64,000 nt of DNA from Datnioides undecimradiatus (lineage: Eukaryota > Chordata > Actinopteri > Lobotiformes > Datnioididae). The stretch covers positions 62,001 through 126,000 of the forward strand of contig WARS01000045.1 of NCBI GenBank assembly GCA_008933995.1, read 5' to 3'. Of the stretch, positions 12,077 to 24,036 are shown piece by piece (within the stretch, counting starts at the first letter, position 1; the number at the start of each line of letters is the position of its first letter). The notes beneath the pieces were generated by a model. The model did not search any database. It had not been told where the DNA came from and was given only the letters and a program-made list of their open reading frames with translations. A program made the translations under genes and the position numbers.

Positions 12077-13060
12077 GGTATCTGAATATGAATTTCACCT
12101 GCGAAGCATCAAGTAATTGCTAAAAGTACACAGGTTCACAGAAGTAAACTTTTTTGACAAAAGAAAAAAAACATTTATTGTTGTGCTGATCAGAACCTTT
12201 TCGGCTGCATGTAATTTTGTGAATTTGTGAATCAGGTTATTTATTTTTTCATTTATTTCATCAAATTAAGGTCAGTTGTTCACAAACAAATGCAAAGATG
12301 TGCATGTAAGATGTGAAAAAAGGATCTCATAATAATTCTGCAGTTCTGCTTGCTCATGTATGTTTTAACTGTGTGACTGTGGGTGTGATGGCTGCTTTGT
12401 GTGACTGAATTGTCTTGTTGTCATGTTGCATATATGTCACTTATTTTCAGGCCTCTCTTGTTAACGAGATCGCGATCTCCATTAGACTGCATCAACAAAG
12501 CTTAACCAATGTTTCACTTTCATTCAAATAATAATTCCAATGAAAAAAGTCGCATAAACATAACCTCGAGGCACTACCTTGCAACAATAGTTGCTTATTA
12601 CAATCATAGCCTAAAACCCAAAATCCAGCAACATCCCCCTAACCACGTCTAAAAGCCAGAGGGGAAACCCTGTTCACCCAGATGTGGCTCAATCACTGGC
12701 TCACATATCATCCCATAAATGGGTGGGTGCAGAGAGACACTTACACGACAAGATCGCAGGAAAGAACGGAGGCGCTATTTTGAAAACAAAGCCATGCTAG
12801 TTTCCTCGTCAGGGCCCTGGGCAAGCCCTGTGTTTGTGTGTGTGCAGCCCCCGTGTTTATCAATGGGAGCCTGGATGCACGCCAAACGTCAGGCTTTTAT
12901 TACATGGTCGGAAGTGCTTCGTTTGAAGCAGAGACCCGGCTTATACACAAATACACCTCCACAGGTAAATAAAGGCCTGGGGAGGGAGAGACGGAGGAGA
13001 GGATAAATACTGGAGAGGAGATGTGTGGCCGTTTTCTCATAGGTGGACACACAAGCGTTT

Positions 13061-13061
<1 letters not shown>

Positions 13062-13091
<30 letters not shown>
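13062..13091. repeat. (CA)n microsatellite
   Basis: A pure CA array of about 15 units; a GT array follows about 130 nt later in the opposite sense. Confidence 0.95.
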
Positions 13092-13095
<4 letters not shown>

Positions 13096-13220
13096 CACGT
13101 GCGCTGTTGAGTTCATGGATGAAAATCCACTCGTGCACAGATAGTTGCTCAGACAGTAAAATGAGAACAGAAGAGGCTGCTGACCGACGTCCAATATTTA
13201 CTCAGGCATATGAGTCTGTA

Positions 13221-13221
<1 letters not shown>

Positions 13222-13265
<44 letters not shown>
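13222..13265. repeat. (TG)22 microsatellite
   Basis: A perfect TG array of about 22 units, complementary to the CA array at 13062-13091, so the two could form a long-range hairpin. Confidence 0.97.
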
Positions 13266-13266
<1 letters not shown>

Positions 13267-13726
13267 AAGCATGTGTGCGTACTCCAGGGGATTTCCGTTT
13301 TAAGTGGGTCAAAGTGAGGTTAGCCTCATACTACTGTTTACACTCACGTTCTTACATCATCACTGTCAACTGTAATGTGGACGGAGAGAGGGTGAGAGGC
13401 ATGGAAACAGAGACTGCGGGGAGGGATGGAGGGAGGGAGGGGAGAGGGAGAGATGCTGGGAGACAAACACGGGAAGGCGAGATGCAAAAGAGATAGAGAG
13501 GGAGAAAATAGAGAGACGAAGAGAGGGAAAAAGTGAAAAAAGACTGGAAAAAGTGAGAGCGAGAGAACATCAGAGGCAAATGAAGGAGTGCTGCGAGTGC
13601 ATCCTTTCATTTGAGTTTTTTCCAGTCCATTGTCTCAAAATCCCATTTCCCAGCTAATTTAGAAGCTTCTAAAATACACTCCACTCCATACCTTAAGCCT
13701 TAGGCCACAGCTAATCCTGTCTTCAC

Positions 13727-13767
<41 letters not shown>
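13727..13767. repeat. (CA)n(CG)n(CA)n microsatellite
   Basis: A CA array with an internal GCGCGCGC segment. This alternating purine-pyrimidine composition is the classic Z-DNA-prone type. Confidence 0.9.
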
Positions 13768-14934
13768 GAGACACGCTCATTCATCCTCCGTGCTTTTCAA
13801 AAGACTTCATCTTGGCATAGTAGAAACGAATGAAGGATATTGAAGGCAAGCGTTTGAAGTACATGAGGGAATGCAGGAATCAAACTGTGAGTTAAATGCT
13901 ATTAGACAGCTGTGTGGAGAGGCAGTGTAATATTAGATTTGATTGAATAGATGACTGCTGAATGTGGTGTAATATATAGAGCCGGAGAGGCTTTATGCGG
14001 ACGTAAATCAATATTGCAGCACCATGTTAATCCCAGCCACTCAGGAACGGGAGTCGGCCGGGAAGTGTGAAATGTTCAGAAAGGCAGAAATGTGTCGATG
14101 TGGCGCGCCGACGACTGTTTGGAATATGAGACTTGTACGCACTTGCTTTCACCGATAGTCAGGCCTGCTTGTAATTTAATCTTTTGTATTGTGTCAGTAC
14201 AATGTTAGATTTTGTTAATCCCAGAAGAGACATTTCCTTTTTTCTCAAAGAAGAGGTCAAAGGTCATATTGCGCTATGAAACATTGCCTCCAGGAGCATT
14301 TCGGTTGTTTATTTTAAGAGAAACCTAGGCCACAATGCTGCCGCCCAAACACTAAATCCAACCGTGACATACAACCAGTTTGACACTTTCTTTTTTGGCT
14401 GACACCTAATTTAAGACTGCTGCACTGGCTCTTTTTTGCTTGGTTGCGCTGCACACTTTCGAACGCTACATTGCAGCAGGGAGCCAGGTGAAATGTTGCT
14501 TTGCTTGTATGAGTTTGATCGCCTCGGAAAAACAAGCAGTGGAACTGGCATGGTGGCGAGCCAGCACATTTGACGCCGCCACTTGACACAACGGAGAGCA
14601 GCAAGAGTGAAGTTCACAGCCATTACGTTAAGCTGATTCTGGCTGACATCTGTCTAGATCTCCCTTTTAAAAAAAAAAAAAGTGGATTACTTCAAACTAT
14701 ACTCACGCATTATTTTACTACATTTTAACACGCTTGCTTCCTAATCCTTTTTTCCACCGTCATCGTTCGCTCTGGGCTATCTTGCTCTTCCAAACTTGTG
14801 TATGCAGTTGTTCGTCACACGTTAGCGTTATTATATTTCTCAGCATCTTCTTCTTACAAATTCTCCTCTTTCCAGTTAGCTGTGCTTTTCATACCATTTG
14901 TCCAAATAACATTTATCTTATTTTTCCTTAACCC

Positions 14935-15175
14935 TTCCCTCAACCTCCACACTCTGCCGAGTCTCCTCTGCACACATTTCTCCACCTATTCACTCCACTT
15001 CTTCCTTCCTTCTTCCACCTCTCACACTCTATCCACATCTTTCTTTCTATCCATCACTTCCTCCTTTCCAATCACCATCTCCATCACTTTCTCCACCCTG
15101 CTCCTCTTCATCAAAACCACCTCCTGCCCCCTCTCTCTCCCCCACATCCCTCCCTGTCTCCAGCCGTTCCCCTCA
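14935..15175. repeat. Long polypyrimidine tract
   Basis: About 240 nt are dominated by C and T on the plus strand, with few purines (mainly A in CAC and CAT words). It generates Ser/Pro/Leu-rich open frames on the plus strand that I do not regard as coding. Its complement is purine-rich on the transcribed minus strand. Confidence 0.8.
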
Positions 15176-15541
15176 TGACTACCAAATGAATTAGTCATCC
15201 CCCTTTTTCCCCTGCACCTTGGCAGATGCACATCTCCACAAAATCTGACGCTAATGCCATTAATATTCATTAAAAATTAAGCTTAATTGCGTGTCTTTAG
15301 GAGAGAGGCCCATAACCCCCCCCTTACCTCAACACACTGCCTAACCAGACACACATGCACACTCACACACCATGAACCACGATGCATTTGGCCACATTTC
15401 CCCAGGGACAGTCTCTGATGTCCAAGACCCCAAGTAGCACATACACACACCTATTCAGATATACTGTGTGAGCCACTGGGAGAAGACGCTGTGATGGACA
15501 GGTCAGACACTGGTATGAAGTGAGGAGGGGTGCTGAATGTC

Positions 15542-15566
15542 TTTATTTATTTATTTATTTATTTAT
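15542..15566. repeat. (TTTA)n microsatellite
   Basis: A perfect tetranucleotide array of six TTTA units. Confidence 0.95.
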
Positions 15567-16321
15567 GTGTGTACGTGTATGTCCTGCAATAACAGACATG
15601 TAAGAAACAGTCTTTATGCATCAGACGGCGGAGAGGAGGAGAGGGAGGGGAGGTGGGGGGGGGGCATCCATATTCAACATCCTGCATCACACCAATCAGG
15701 CTGACTGAACCATAATTGAAGCAACAATCAGCAGTGAGAGCGAGCTGCACCGTGTTCAGAAAAAAATGTGACAAATCAACGTTCGGTTACGATATGCTTG
15801 TCTTTCATGTTTTCTTGACACTTACATCTTTTGATCCATTTCAGAATATTTGGGAAACATTGCAGTTTCACATTCTGATTATGTCTGATATGCTGTAAAT
15901 ATATTATGGAGCAGACCCACTTTCGTCTCCTGCGGCTGCCTTTTAAAAAGAGTGTGTTGGTTAGGCTCCATGTAAATGGTGGGCATTTATTCCAGGGTAC
16001 AGCCTATTATTATCATCACGGCAAAGGTGACCATTAGAATGGAAGCGGCGCTTGTATGTGCATACGTGTATGCAAGTATGCCTGCGTGTGAATGCCTATA
16101 TATCTGTGAGCTCTGTGTGTGTCTGTGTGTGTGTGCGTGTGTGTGTCCAGCCTATCTTAATAGGTCCATTTGTAGCAGGGCCTGTTCTAGTGCTGTGTCC
16201 TTCAGATTGGATTCTATCTCAGCAATCCCCCTGACCTTTAGCACAAAGAGACTACAAGAGAGGACCAGAGCTCTGACACGGGACACACACACACGCACGC
16301 ACACACACAGACACAGCTAAT

Positions 16322-16324
<3 letters not shown>

Positions 16325-16373
<49 letters not shown>
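16325..16373. repeat. (CA)24 microsatellite
   Basis: A long perfect CA array, preceded at 16285-16312 by a shorter CA array with GCACGCAC steps. Confidence 0.97.
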
Positions 16374-16375
<2 letters not shown>

Positions 16376-17250
16376 CACACACACGTGGCCACTAGCAAGC
16401 ATTCATTCTTGCCCATATAAACATACAAACACACATGCACACACACGTTTGTATGTGTCCCTTAGGAATGATGTCATATGTAGCTAGCAGTGTTAGCTGC
16501 ATATGCCGTTGCCAAGGCTTTCATTCCCCTTTTTCTACACAGGCTAATCAAATACGAGCCAGTCTTTGTACCATCTTCACTTCACACACTCTTCGCAAGT
16601 CACCACCACCCCCATCCGCCCATTCACTTCAATTGCTTTGGCTCACAGTTAAAGAGGACATCCACCCAAACTGGTGTACACCCACATGACTTTTGCTAAA
16701 GCACGGCGGAACAATAGTGGTGTGTTGGCGAACTCGACTTTGACTGTGACATTTTTTTTGTGGTGTTTTCTCTTTCTCTCTGTCTGTGAAGTCTGTATCC
16801 AGGAACAAATGTAGCGGCATTTCCTAACAAATGGCAGCTAAATGAGGCCCCTAGGGTGCTGTGCCGCTAACTACCGGCCCCCTTTTTTTTCTGAGCCATT
16901 ATGATTGTCCTAACCGTTCCAAAAACACCTCTCCCGTTCTCGTTCATTTGCATTTGAATTGCAGCTCGGCTGTACAAAAACAAACATAAATCAAAAAAGG
17001 GGGAAAAAAAGAAGAAAAAAAAAACAGTGGCGGATTCTAGTCGAGCAATTAGCGAGTGTCAGTCAATGTGGAGGTAAAAAAAAACCCCACACTAAATTAA
17101 AAACATTGTCTCAAACACGCGCAGACACACCATCACACACACGCTCATACACACAAAGCCTAGCTGCCGTATACAGCATGTATATGTTTTTTCTTCAATT
17201 TTATCATTTAGTTTTTGCCTGAAAACTCATCAAGCTTAAGTGCTCGTCAG

Positions 17251-17300
17251 CTGCGGCCAATCGGAGTGCGGCAGGCCCAGGGTTGCCGTGGCGATACGCG
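17251..17300. promoter_or_regulatory. CCAAT box plus X-box-like site in a CpG-rich patch
   Basis: A CCAAT box at 17257-17261 lies in GCGGCCAATCGGAG. It is followed at 17282-17295 by GTTGCCGTGGCGAT, close to the RFX X-box GTTGCCATGGCAAC. The patch carries about ten CpGs in 100 nt, unlike its surroundings. CCAAT (NF-Y) and X-box (RFX) pairing is well known in vertebrate promoters and enhancers. Sites are seen directly; activity is inferred. Confidence 0.35.
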
Positions 17301-17565
17301 GGGACATTTAGAGGACTCCGATAAACTCTGCCATTTAAAAGGTTATGACAATTAACGCGGCTCTCCGCAAATTACCACTGCCAGACCTTTACCCACGGAC
17401 GTCTCTCTCTCCCTCTTATCACCCCGCGCCCAGCCTCGCTCGCTCTCTACCTCCTCCTCTCTCTCTCGCCATATGCCCTCCATTTCCACTGCCTGTCCTC
17501 CCTCCATCCCTCGCTCCCTCCCTTTTTCTGTCCACCCCCTTCCACCCAGCAGCACTTTTATTATC

Positions 17566-17579
17566 CTGTTAATTAACAG
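17566..17579. promoter_or_regulatory. Perfect 14-nt AT-rich palindrome, homeodomain-type site
   Basis: CTGTTAATTAACAG is a perfect palindrome containing TTAATTAA, the kind of site bound by homeodomain and HNF1-class factors (the HNF1 consensus has one more central base). It is followed within 50 nt by further TAAT words and lies near the CpG-rich CCAAT/X-box patch. Confidence 0.3.
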
Positions 17580-17662
17580 AGTTCTTCACTTAATATTCAA
17601 ATGGTGACCAATTAATGACATTGAACTTTGGGTGCCCCACCCGCCCACACGCAGTGCCCCAT

Positions 17663-17663
<1 letters not shown>

Positions 17664-17708
<45 letters not shown>
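17664..17708. repeat. (CA)22 microsatellite
   Basis: A perfect CA array of about 22 units, read through by three spurious plus-strand frames with His-Thr repeats. Confidence 0.97.
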
Positions 17709-17710
<2 letters not shown>

Positions 17711-20700
17711 TCCCTGCACTCTCACCACATCCTATTCATTCCATCTTCACACACATCCCTTCCTGCCTCTCATTTCCTTTGCCTCGTCCCCTCAACTTCC
17801 CCTCCATCCTTCCACCTCGTCGCCAAGGTGAGCTCCCATTTCCATGTGAGAAGTGTGCGTGTATGCGTGTGTGCATTGGGGGCCAAGCGCGGTGATTGAG
17901 GCAGCAGATCAAGTATAGAGCGAGGGGGTAATAAAGCTAGGGGGGGCAGGCCACAGAAAGGCTCCACGGCCTTTTAATTAACCTGGTGTGATTAAATGCG
18001 GGGGTGGGGCAGCGTGGGGGAAAGGGCCTGCTGCTGCAGTCAGTTGGGGGTGACAGACAGGAAATAGGAAACGGCACACTGGGAGTAGTGAAAGGTAAAG
18101 GAGGCAGGTGATGTGGTAAGATGGTCTGTAGTTTTTAGAGTTCGCTCGAATTATTTACTTAAAAAAAAAGGTTTTCAGATATAATTTAACTAGAACGCAG
18201 GATGGACATGATAAGAAAACAAAATTCTGTTACATTCTAAGAAAATGCACTGTCACACAGCTGAGGGGAGGCTTTTCTTAGCTTTAGAGAAAAGCTGATG
18301 TTCGGGAGATTCATGTTTTTCACAGGACAGAAACAATATACTCAAGTTTCACAGCAAATCTGAAAACCTTCCAATGGTCAACACTTCGCTCTGTCATGAA
18401 ACAGTGCACAGTATGTCAGGGGAGGACACTTACTGTCCTTTCATAGTAAAAGTTCAATCATTTTAAACGCTTGACCACCAGCGTAAGAGCGTTCACCCTA
18501 GTCTTTCAGTTTACACCACATGGCAGACGTGTGATGATACGCCCATGAGCACCACTTAGCACCATCTAAGCCACTGAATCAGCTTCCTTCCATGTAGGTC
18601 CCTGTAAAGTGAGCTTGTCTCCTCCAATCAGCTGAGCGCTCCTCTGTGCCACAGCACGGCTCCCTGGGGCCTACTCTCAGACAGGAAGAGGAAATAGTTA
18701 AGGCCAATAGAGGAAATGACCAGTGGGATCAGTTTCACACAGGAGAGTGGATAGGAGGGGTTTTACTACGGGGAGTAAATGTCACAGGGAATGACTTCCT
18801 TCTTCAAAGACCAGCAGTCAAATCCTGACAACTATACTATACCCCCGAATACCACTCACGTTCGCCTTACAGTTTATATAATGCTAAAACCTGGCAAAGC
18901 TATGTTCTGTTACATGAAATGACTTTCTAAACATAAATTTAACACACTGTTTCTGGGTGAAAAATTAAATAGTGGCTGCTCGATTGGAGTAGCCAATCAA
19001 AGCCAGTACCTCGCTCACACTGAATTATGAGTTTAAGCCTGGCAGCTGGCCAATGTTGCCTTTCACCTCCTTTCTCTCCCCCCCCTGCCAGTCTATCCTG
19101 TCACACTCTGGTGTATACTACCCAATAAAGCAAACACGCCATAAAAAATAATCTTCAAATTCTTGAAATTACAGCTCTCTCATTTCCGTCTTTATGAGGT
19201 AGAAAGTATTAAGGCAGTAACAAAATATCATGCACTTCATCTGTTATGCGTCAACTGTAATATGGCCAGGAAGAGGAAGAAAGGGCACCGATTCTCTCCT
19301 CTTAAGCGATTTCTCACACGCTGTAATTGAAGCCAACAATCAGACGCAAAAACATTAGGGTCATGATATTTATAGCTTCAGCTAAAAAAATGTAGTTGCA
19401 GAAAAGCAGCCCCTGCTCTATGGGTTTTTATTTGTTTGTTTATTTATTTCACAAAGCAGAAATCTTGGAATTTTAACACTTGTGAGCCTTGATTCAACAA
19501 CATTTGGTGGAAAGTGACATGTTGAAATACAAATAATAAACAGAGTAGCGCATGAGGTCAAAAAAGTCTCCTCAATCAAATAAGTTAAAGTATACGTGTC
19601 ACAGAACTACAACTCACAATTGTCGATTTAAAAATATCTGCTGTTCTCAAACACCCACAGCACTCAAAAACCACCAGCAAACCACCCACATTTATGTTTT
19701 TCAAAACCCACTTCTTCCCAGATATTATATATATTTTTTATTTTTTTGTATCAGCCTTGATGTCTTAGAAATGTCTTTTTAGCCTGCTCTGCTCCTCGCA
19801 ATCAGATGAGGTCACCGCAGTGCAATAGACTCAAAGAAAGACGGCATTTTCACTTCGATTTGTTACAAAACCAGCTAATAGCGGTCGGTTGCAGAGCAAA
19901 TTCTGTGTCAAAGGCAGCTGGAATGGTTCCATCAACTGGAGGATGTCCTCTGGCTAGGGTTAATGGGAGTGGAGTGGGGGGAAAGGAACTGCAGAGAGTG
20001 CCGGAAGAACAAAATAAAGAACTTTTCAGCTTGGATTTCTCCGAGTAATGCAGGGTCAAAAAACAGGGGTCAAAACCACAATGACATCCTAATCTGGCGT
20101 GCGCTTGCAATTGTGTGTATGTGTGTGCATGTAATCCGTTCGGTGCGGCTCACATCATGTCTCATTTCAGCCCAGAATCACAGACAAAGGTCACCGTTTG
20201 ACCTTTTCACAGCTCGGAATTGCTACAGCGCACTCGGCTGATTAGTGTACACACAGAGACACGCACACATATATGAAAACTGGTACAAAGACGCACACTC
20301 ACTCAGAACAGAAGAATGAAAGTAATATAGCACCGAGCTAAAAGCACACCAAATCTTCTATTTGTAATCTTGGCCAACTGCACTGTGCAAGTTCAATTTC
20401 CAAACATGTTTACTCTTGGAACCAAAATCAAAGACAGGGACCTAGTTGCTTTGTTATTTAAATTTATTCTGGTATTTTCTGGCATTTTTTCCTCCCTTGC
20501 TAAGTTTCCCTCTCTCGATCGATGGACAATTAACTTTGTCTTAATGCCACTGCACAGGCTTGTTTTTGTTGCGTGTAAAATGTCATGTTTTTTAATGATC
20601 AATATTGTGTATTTTCAATAATTACTTGAACGTAAACTGCTGAAATAAATTGAGTGCTTGGACCTGGATTTTTGCACTTCTTACACAAGAAGGAAATGGT

Positions 20701-21293
20701 GTGGATGATTGTAAAAAAAAAAAAACAACAACAACCCCGAACTCTGTCTGAAGCACAGCCTTTCAGCCTATTACCAGTTATAAATTTCCACTTAAACATA
20801 GTGTATATATCTACCCTGTTTCAGATGAATTGGGTGGCTAGTTGGAAAGATTGTCCTTTAACTGTACTTGTCCATTAATGGCTGGGCTGTCTTGTTAAAG
20901 CTCATTTCCCACACAGAGCCAAAATGTAAAATGTAGTGTAAATGTAATAGTACGGGTGCTGGGAGCCTATTAGTCGATGGAAAGAGTGGATTTAGTTAGT
21001 TTTATCTATAGTTAGACGGCGAGCAGGCAGGAACTCGGAGGTGTGGGCAAACTGCCTGCTGTGTTGCTGGGACATAAACTGCTCTATAGCTCCAACACAT
21101 AGGAAGGATTTCTAGATTAAAGGTAAAGACAGCGGGATGCAACATTGATGCAATGGCTGCTGAAGGTATTGTGGCTTTTACGCCGCGTTAACAATCGTGT
21201 GTGCTGACTGAAACGTTTTCCTTGAAAGCGGCGTGCATTCATACAGTAACAATGAAAAACAAAGGGGTAAACAGCTCCGTGGTCAACACAGCA

Positions 21294-21412
21294 GTTGGCA
21301 TAGCAACCAATATGGGACCTATCAGCACAGGTGTTACAAGACTTTGGCCAATCAGAGTGCTTGGGCAGAACTACCGGGTGTATAAATGTCAGCGAGGGTC
21401 AATTGCCGCCAC
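21294..21412 (+). promoter_or_regulatory. Promoter-like cluster: X-box-like, two CCAAT boxes, TATA-like
   Basis: In order on the plus strand there is GTTGGCATAGCAAC (21294-21307, one mismatch from an RFX X-box), CCAAT at 21307-21311, GGCCAATCAG at 21346-21355, and GTATAAATG with TATAAAT at 21381-21387. The second CCAAT is about 28 nt before the TATA-like element, and a start site would fall near 21412. This order and spacing resemble a compact class II promoter pointing antisense to arid1b. A 96-codon frame spans the region (21201-21491), but its protein resembles nothing I know. Transcription is inferred, not shown. Confidence 0.3.
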
Positions 21413-22528
21413 ATCATCAGCGATGATGAAAACACACCATTACTGTCACAAAATGTCAAGGTGGCCATGGATCTCAGCCTCTCCTAGTTAGAGTGAATAA
21501 TGTTTGTTCAGTAGGCTGCGCCGTCTGTGTGTGTCAGCATGTTAAGTGAGGAAACAAGAGTAAGTGCTTTTTCAGTGTGAGACAAAAGGCATGCTGGCTG
21601 AAATGTTCACTCAGTATGAAAATTACTATGCTAAGACTAACGATTTCCTTTTTTGACAACCTGCCTTTGTGCTCACAATGGCTTCTTGCTTGGCTATTTG
21701 TCTTGGTGTGCTCAATATTCAAGGCTGTCTAAAAGAAGGTTTAACTACATCTCAGTAAATCACAGTGTAACTACCTAGACAGACACAAGGACACCACTGC
21801 CAAATGGCTTCAACTAGTGCAGATGCTAAATAAGTCTATGCACATTTGTGAACTACTAATGGCTCTCACAGTGTCTGGGCCAAAGGAAAAAAAAAAAAAG
21901 CGATGCTTTGTGAGAATAGTGCCGTCGATGATGCTGCCCTGTGCTGTTCTTCGCAAAGCAAATGCTTCTGCACAGCTTATTTTTCCTCTAAGTATCCTGA
22001 TCTGTGCGGTGTGTTTACTGTAGTCTATACAGTTCTGTCCTGCAGGGATGAGCTGTCAGTGTGGATATCTTCATTAAAACCTCCTGCCATTGTTTTGTAA
22101 TGACTCTCCTCTGTAGACGTACAAAGTCATTTATGTGTACGAAAGTAGCAATCACTGTAGCACAAGTTGAAGTCCTGCTTCAAGTTAAGCGCAGCACTCT
22201 GGTAATTTACATTCTTTGGTTAAGTAATTATAAGAAGCATTTTTGGGTTGGAGCTGGGTAGGTGGTGTTACGGCCAACTACTTTATATACTCCTGGATAT
22301 TGCAACATATTAAAACAAAACAATAAACATAATATTTTATGTGTTGTTAATATGCTGTTTATGTAAAATTTGCTATTTTGATCTATTTGCCAAAGGAACT
22401 ATGAACTACATCTATAATTGTGGTTTGTTGCGAAGTGTGAAATGTAATATAATAGAAATATGAATTGCTCATAATGCAAATACTTGAATAAGGAGCCAAA
22501 AGTGTTCTTTTAATTACAGGACTTGAGT

Positions 22529-22530
<2 letters not shown>

Positions 22531-22606
<76 letters not shown>
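22531..22606. repeat. (GT)n microsatellite, longest in the window
   Basis: About 76 nt of GT with two TT interruptions, the longest dinucleotide array seen here. It is read in both orientations by spurious frames. Confidence 0.97.
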
Positions 22607-22847
22607 TCCACTTTGCTCTGTTCCACATTTTGGTTGCTTTGCTTGCATTGCTGTGCATCAGGATTCTAATGGAGTGAAATCAAGTGTTTTTGACATGTGG
22701 TGCACCCAGAGCGCAATGAATAATGAGAAAAACAAATCAAGGATTGGATATGGACCAATATAGCCAATATTGCTGAATTAAAACATGCTTTTATCAGCCC
22801 TGATACTGATCTTGTAGAATGGCTCGGGGCACCCTTACTTCATTCAT

Positions 22848-22995
22848 CTGTCTTTTCCTGTTCTGCTTCGTCCTGTCTTCTCCTTTCCCTCCCTGTTCTG
22901 TCTAATCTTCCCCTTCCTGTCCAGTCCTGTTGTAATCTCTCCCGTCCTGCACTGTTCTTTCTCCTGCTCCGTTTTGTTCTGCTCTGTTCTGATCC
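22848..22995. repeat. Degenerate CCTGTTCTGT-type pyrimidine-rich repeat
   Basis: Words such as CCTGT, TTCTGT and GTCCTGT recur irregularly over about 150 nt, with CTGTTCTG repeated at the end. It looks like a decayed minisatellite or low-complexity tract. Confidence 0.65.
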
Positions 22996-23513
22996 AGGGC
23001 AGGGCTGTTAGCCAGAGTCACTCCACGCAGGCTGATAGATCCCTCTGGCTGCAGAGTGGATGGGAAACACATGGGCAGCCTTCACACAACTCAAAAACAA
23101 CTGCTTCAACCCGGCTTCCCGATGGAAAAACCTCTACAGAACATCATGCTGAAACTTGGCAGGACAAGTCGAGATCCATAACTGTGGAGCAGGCGCTTTG
23201 TTTTACGGAGGACTGGGTTTGAACAGGCAATGAGCAGAGAAAACATACAATATATGTTTCTGCACTACGACTGTCCAATCTGTGAACTTGTATTACAATC
23301 AAATTCTCTGTTTCAGTTAAGTGTGTTGTGTGTTTTAAAGTGTGCAAGAGAGTGTGTGTGTGTGTGTGAGAATGTACTGAAAGGGGGAGAGTATGAAAAT
23401 TGAGAGAAACACAGAGTGAGGTTTACCTAAAATACCTCTAATGAATAATGCAAAGGAATAAGGCTACCCATAAACCAGGCTCGTTGGACCACCAACACAC
23501 CACACTGTCATTT

Positions 23514-23515
<2 letters not shown>

Positions 23516-23554
<39 letters not shown>
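23516..23554. repeat. (CA)n microsatellite
   Basis: A perfect CA array of about 19 units, roughly 320 nt downstream of exon 3 in the gene's direction. CA-rich RNA close to a donor can influence splicing through hnRNP L; here that would be GU repeats, because the gene is on the minus strand. Confidence 0.95.
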
Positions 23555-23558
<4 letters not shown>

Positions 23559-23877
23559 GTTTATCCCCTAAGATGATCTCTCCAATCTCAGCACCACTAA
23601 AATATTAAAATACAACCAATGCAAAAAGATCTGGATGAAATCCCCTTCCTGCTAATATATCAAATTTTATTCTTGATGTTACATCTGATAAGTGACATCT
23701 GCGTATCTATGTGTAACCGATATATTTATTCATATGTATTTATTGAGTTATGGTAATCATTTCCAGTTTTGCCCATGGCGTGGAAAAGAGACTTGGTTTC
23801 AACTGAATGTCTTGGCCAATTTTCCCACACAGGAAACAGCACAGTGGGTCTGATGAGTGGTGTGTGTGAGGTGGTAC

Positions 23878-24036
23878 CTGTTGTGGCGGTGGTCGAGGCT
23901 GCAGGTAGGGGCTCTGGGTTGGGCCTGGAGGGGTCTGCTGAGGGGGGCTGAAGTACGCAGGGGTACCCGGCTGCCCCGCCTGCTGCTGCTGCTGGCTGTA
24001 ACCCCCCATACCCTGCTGGCCATATGGCGCCACCTG
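23878..24036 (-). CDS. arid1b: ARID1B exon 3 equivalent, Gln/Pro-rich internal coding exon
   Basis: The exon has 159 nt and encodes 53 residues in phase 0, starting QVAPYGQQGMGGYSQQQQQ and ending QPRPPPQQ. The match is to the ARID1B segment PPQYGQQGVSGYCQQG and the ARID1A segment PPYGQQGPSGYGQQG. The acceptor is TTTCAGCAG, a tandem NAGNAG. Using the second AG starts the exon at 24033 with V, which aligns with the first residue of the mammalian exon (I in ARID1A, M in ARID1B); using the first adds one Gln. The pyrimidine tract is short. A branch-point-like CTCTAAC lies about 25-30 nt upstream, near 24060-24066. The donor CAG/GTACCA is weaker than those of the neighbouring exons. A run of five CAG codons gives Q5. 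The segment belongs to the disordered N-terminal region of this nuclear BAF subunit. Identity is sure; the exact 5' base is ambiguous by three nucleotides. Confidence 0.92.

Larger units (their letters stand above)
9945..23877 (-). other. arid1b: arid1b intron 3
   Basis: This 13.9-kb intron lies between the exons at 23878-24036 and 9840-9944, with donor GTACCA and acceptor TTTCTCTTTAG. It holds about a dozen CA/GT microsatellites, a TTTA array, a long polypyrimidine tract at 14935-15175, promoter-like motif clusters at 17251-17300 and 21294-21412, an inverted pair of CCAAT boxes at 18982-18998 and a degenerate CCTGTTCTGT-type tract at 22848-22995. I see no additional exon with good splice sites in the gene's frame. 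Stretches such as 10060-10740, 11220-12000, 18100-18980 and 19150-21270 are ordinary AT-rich intron with nothing I can name. Confidence 0.75.
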
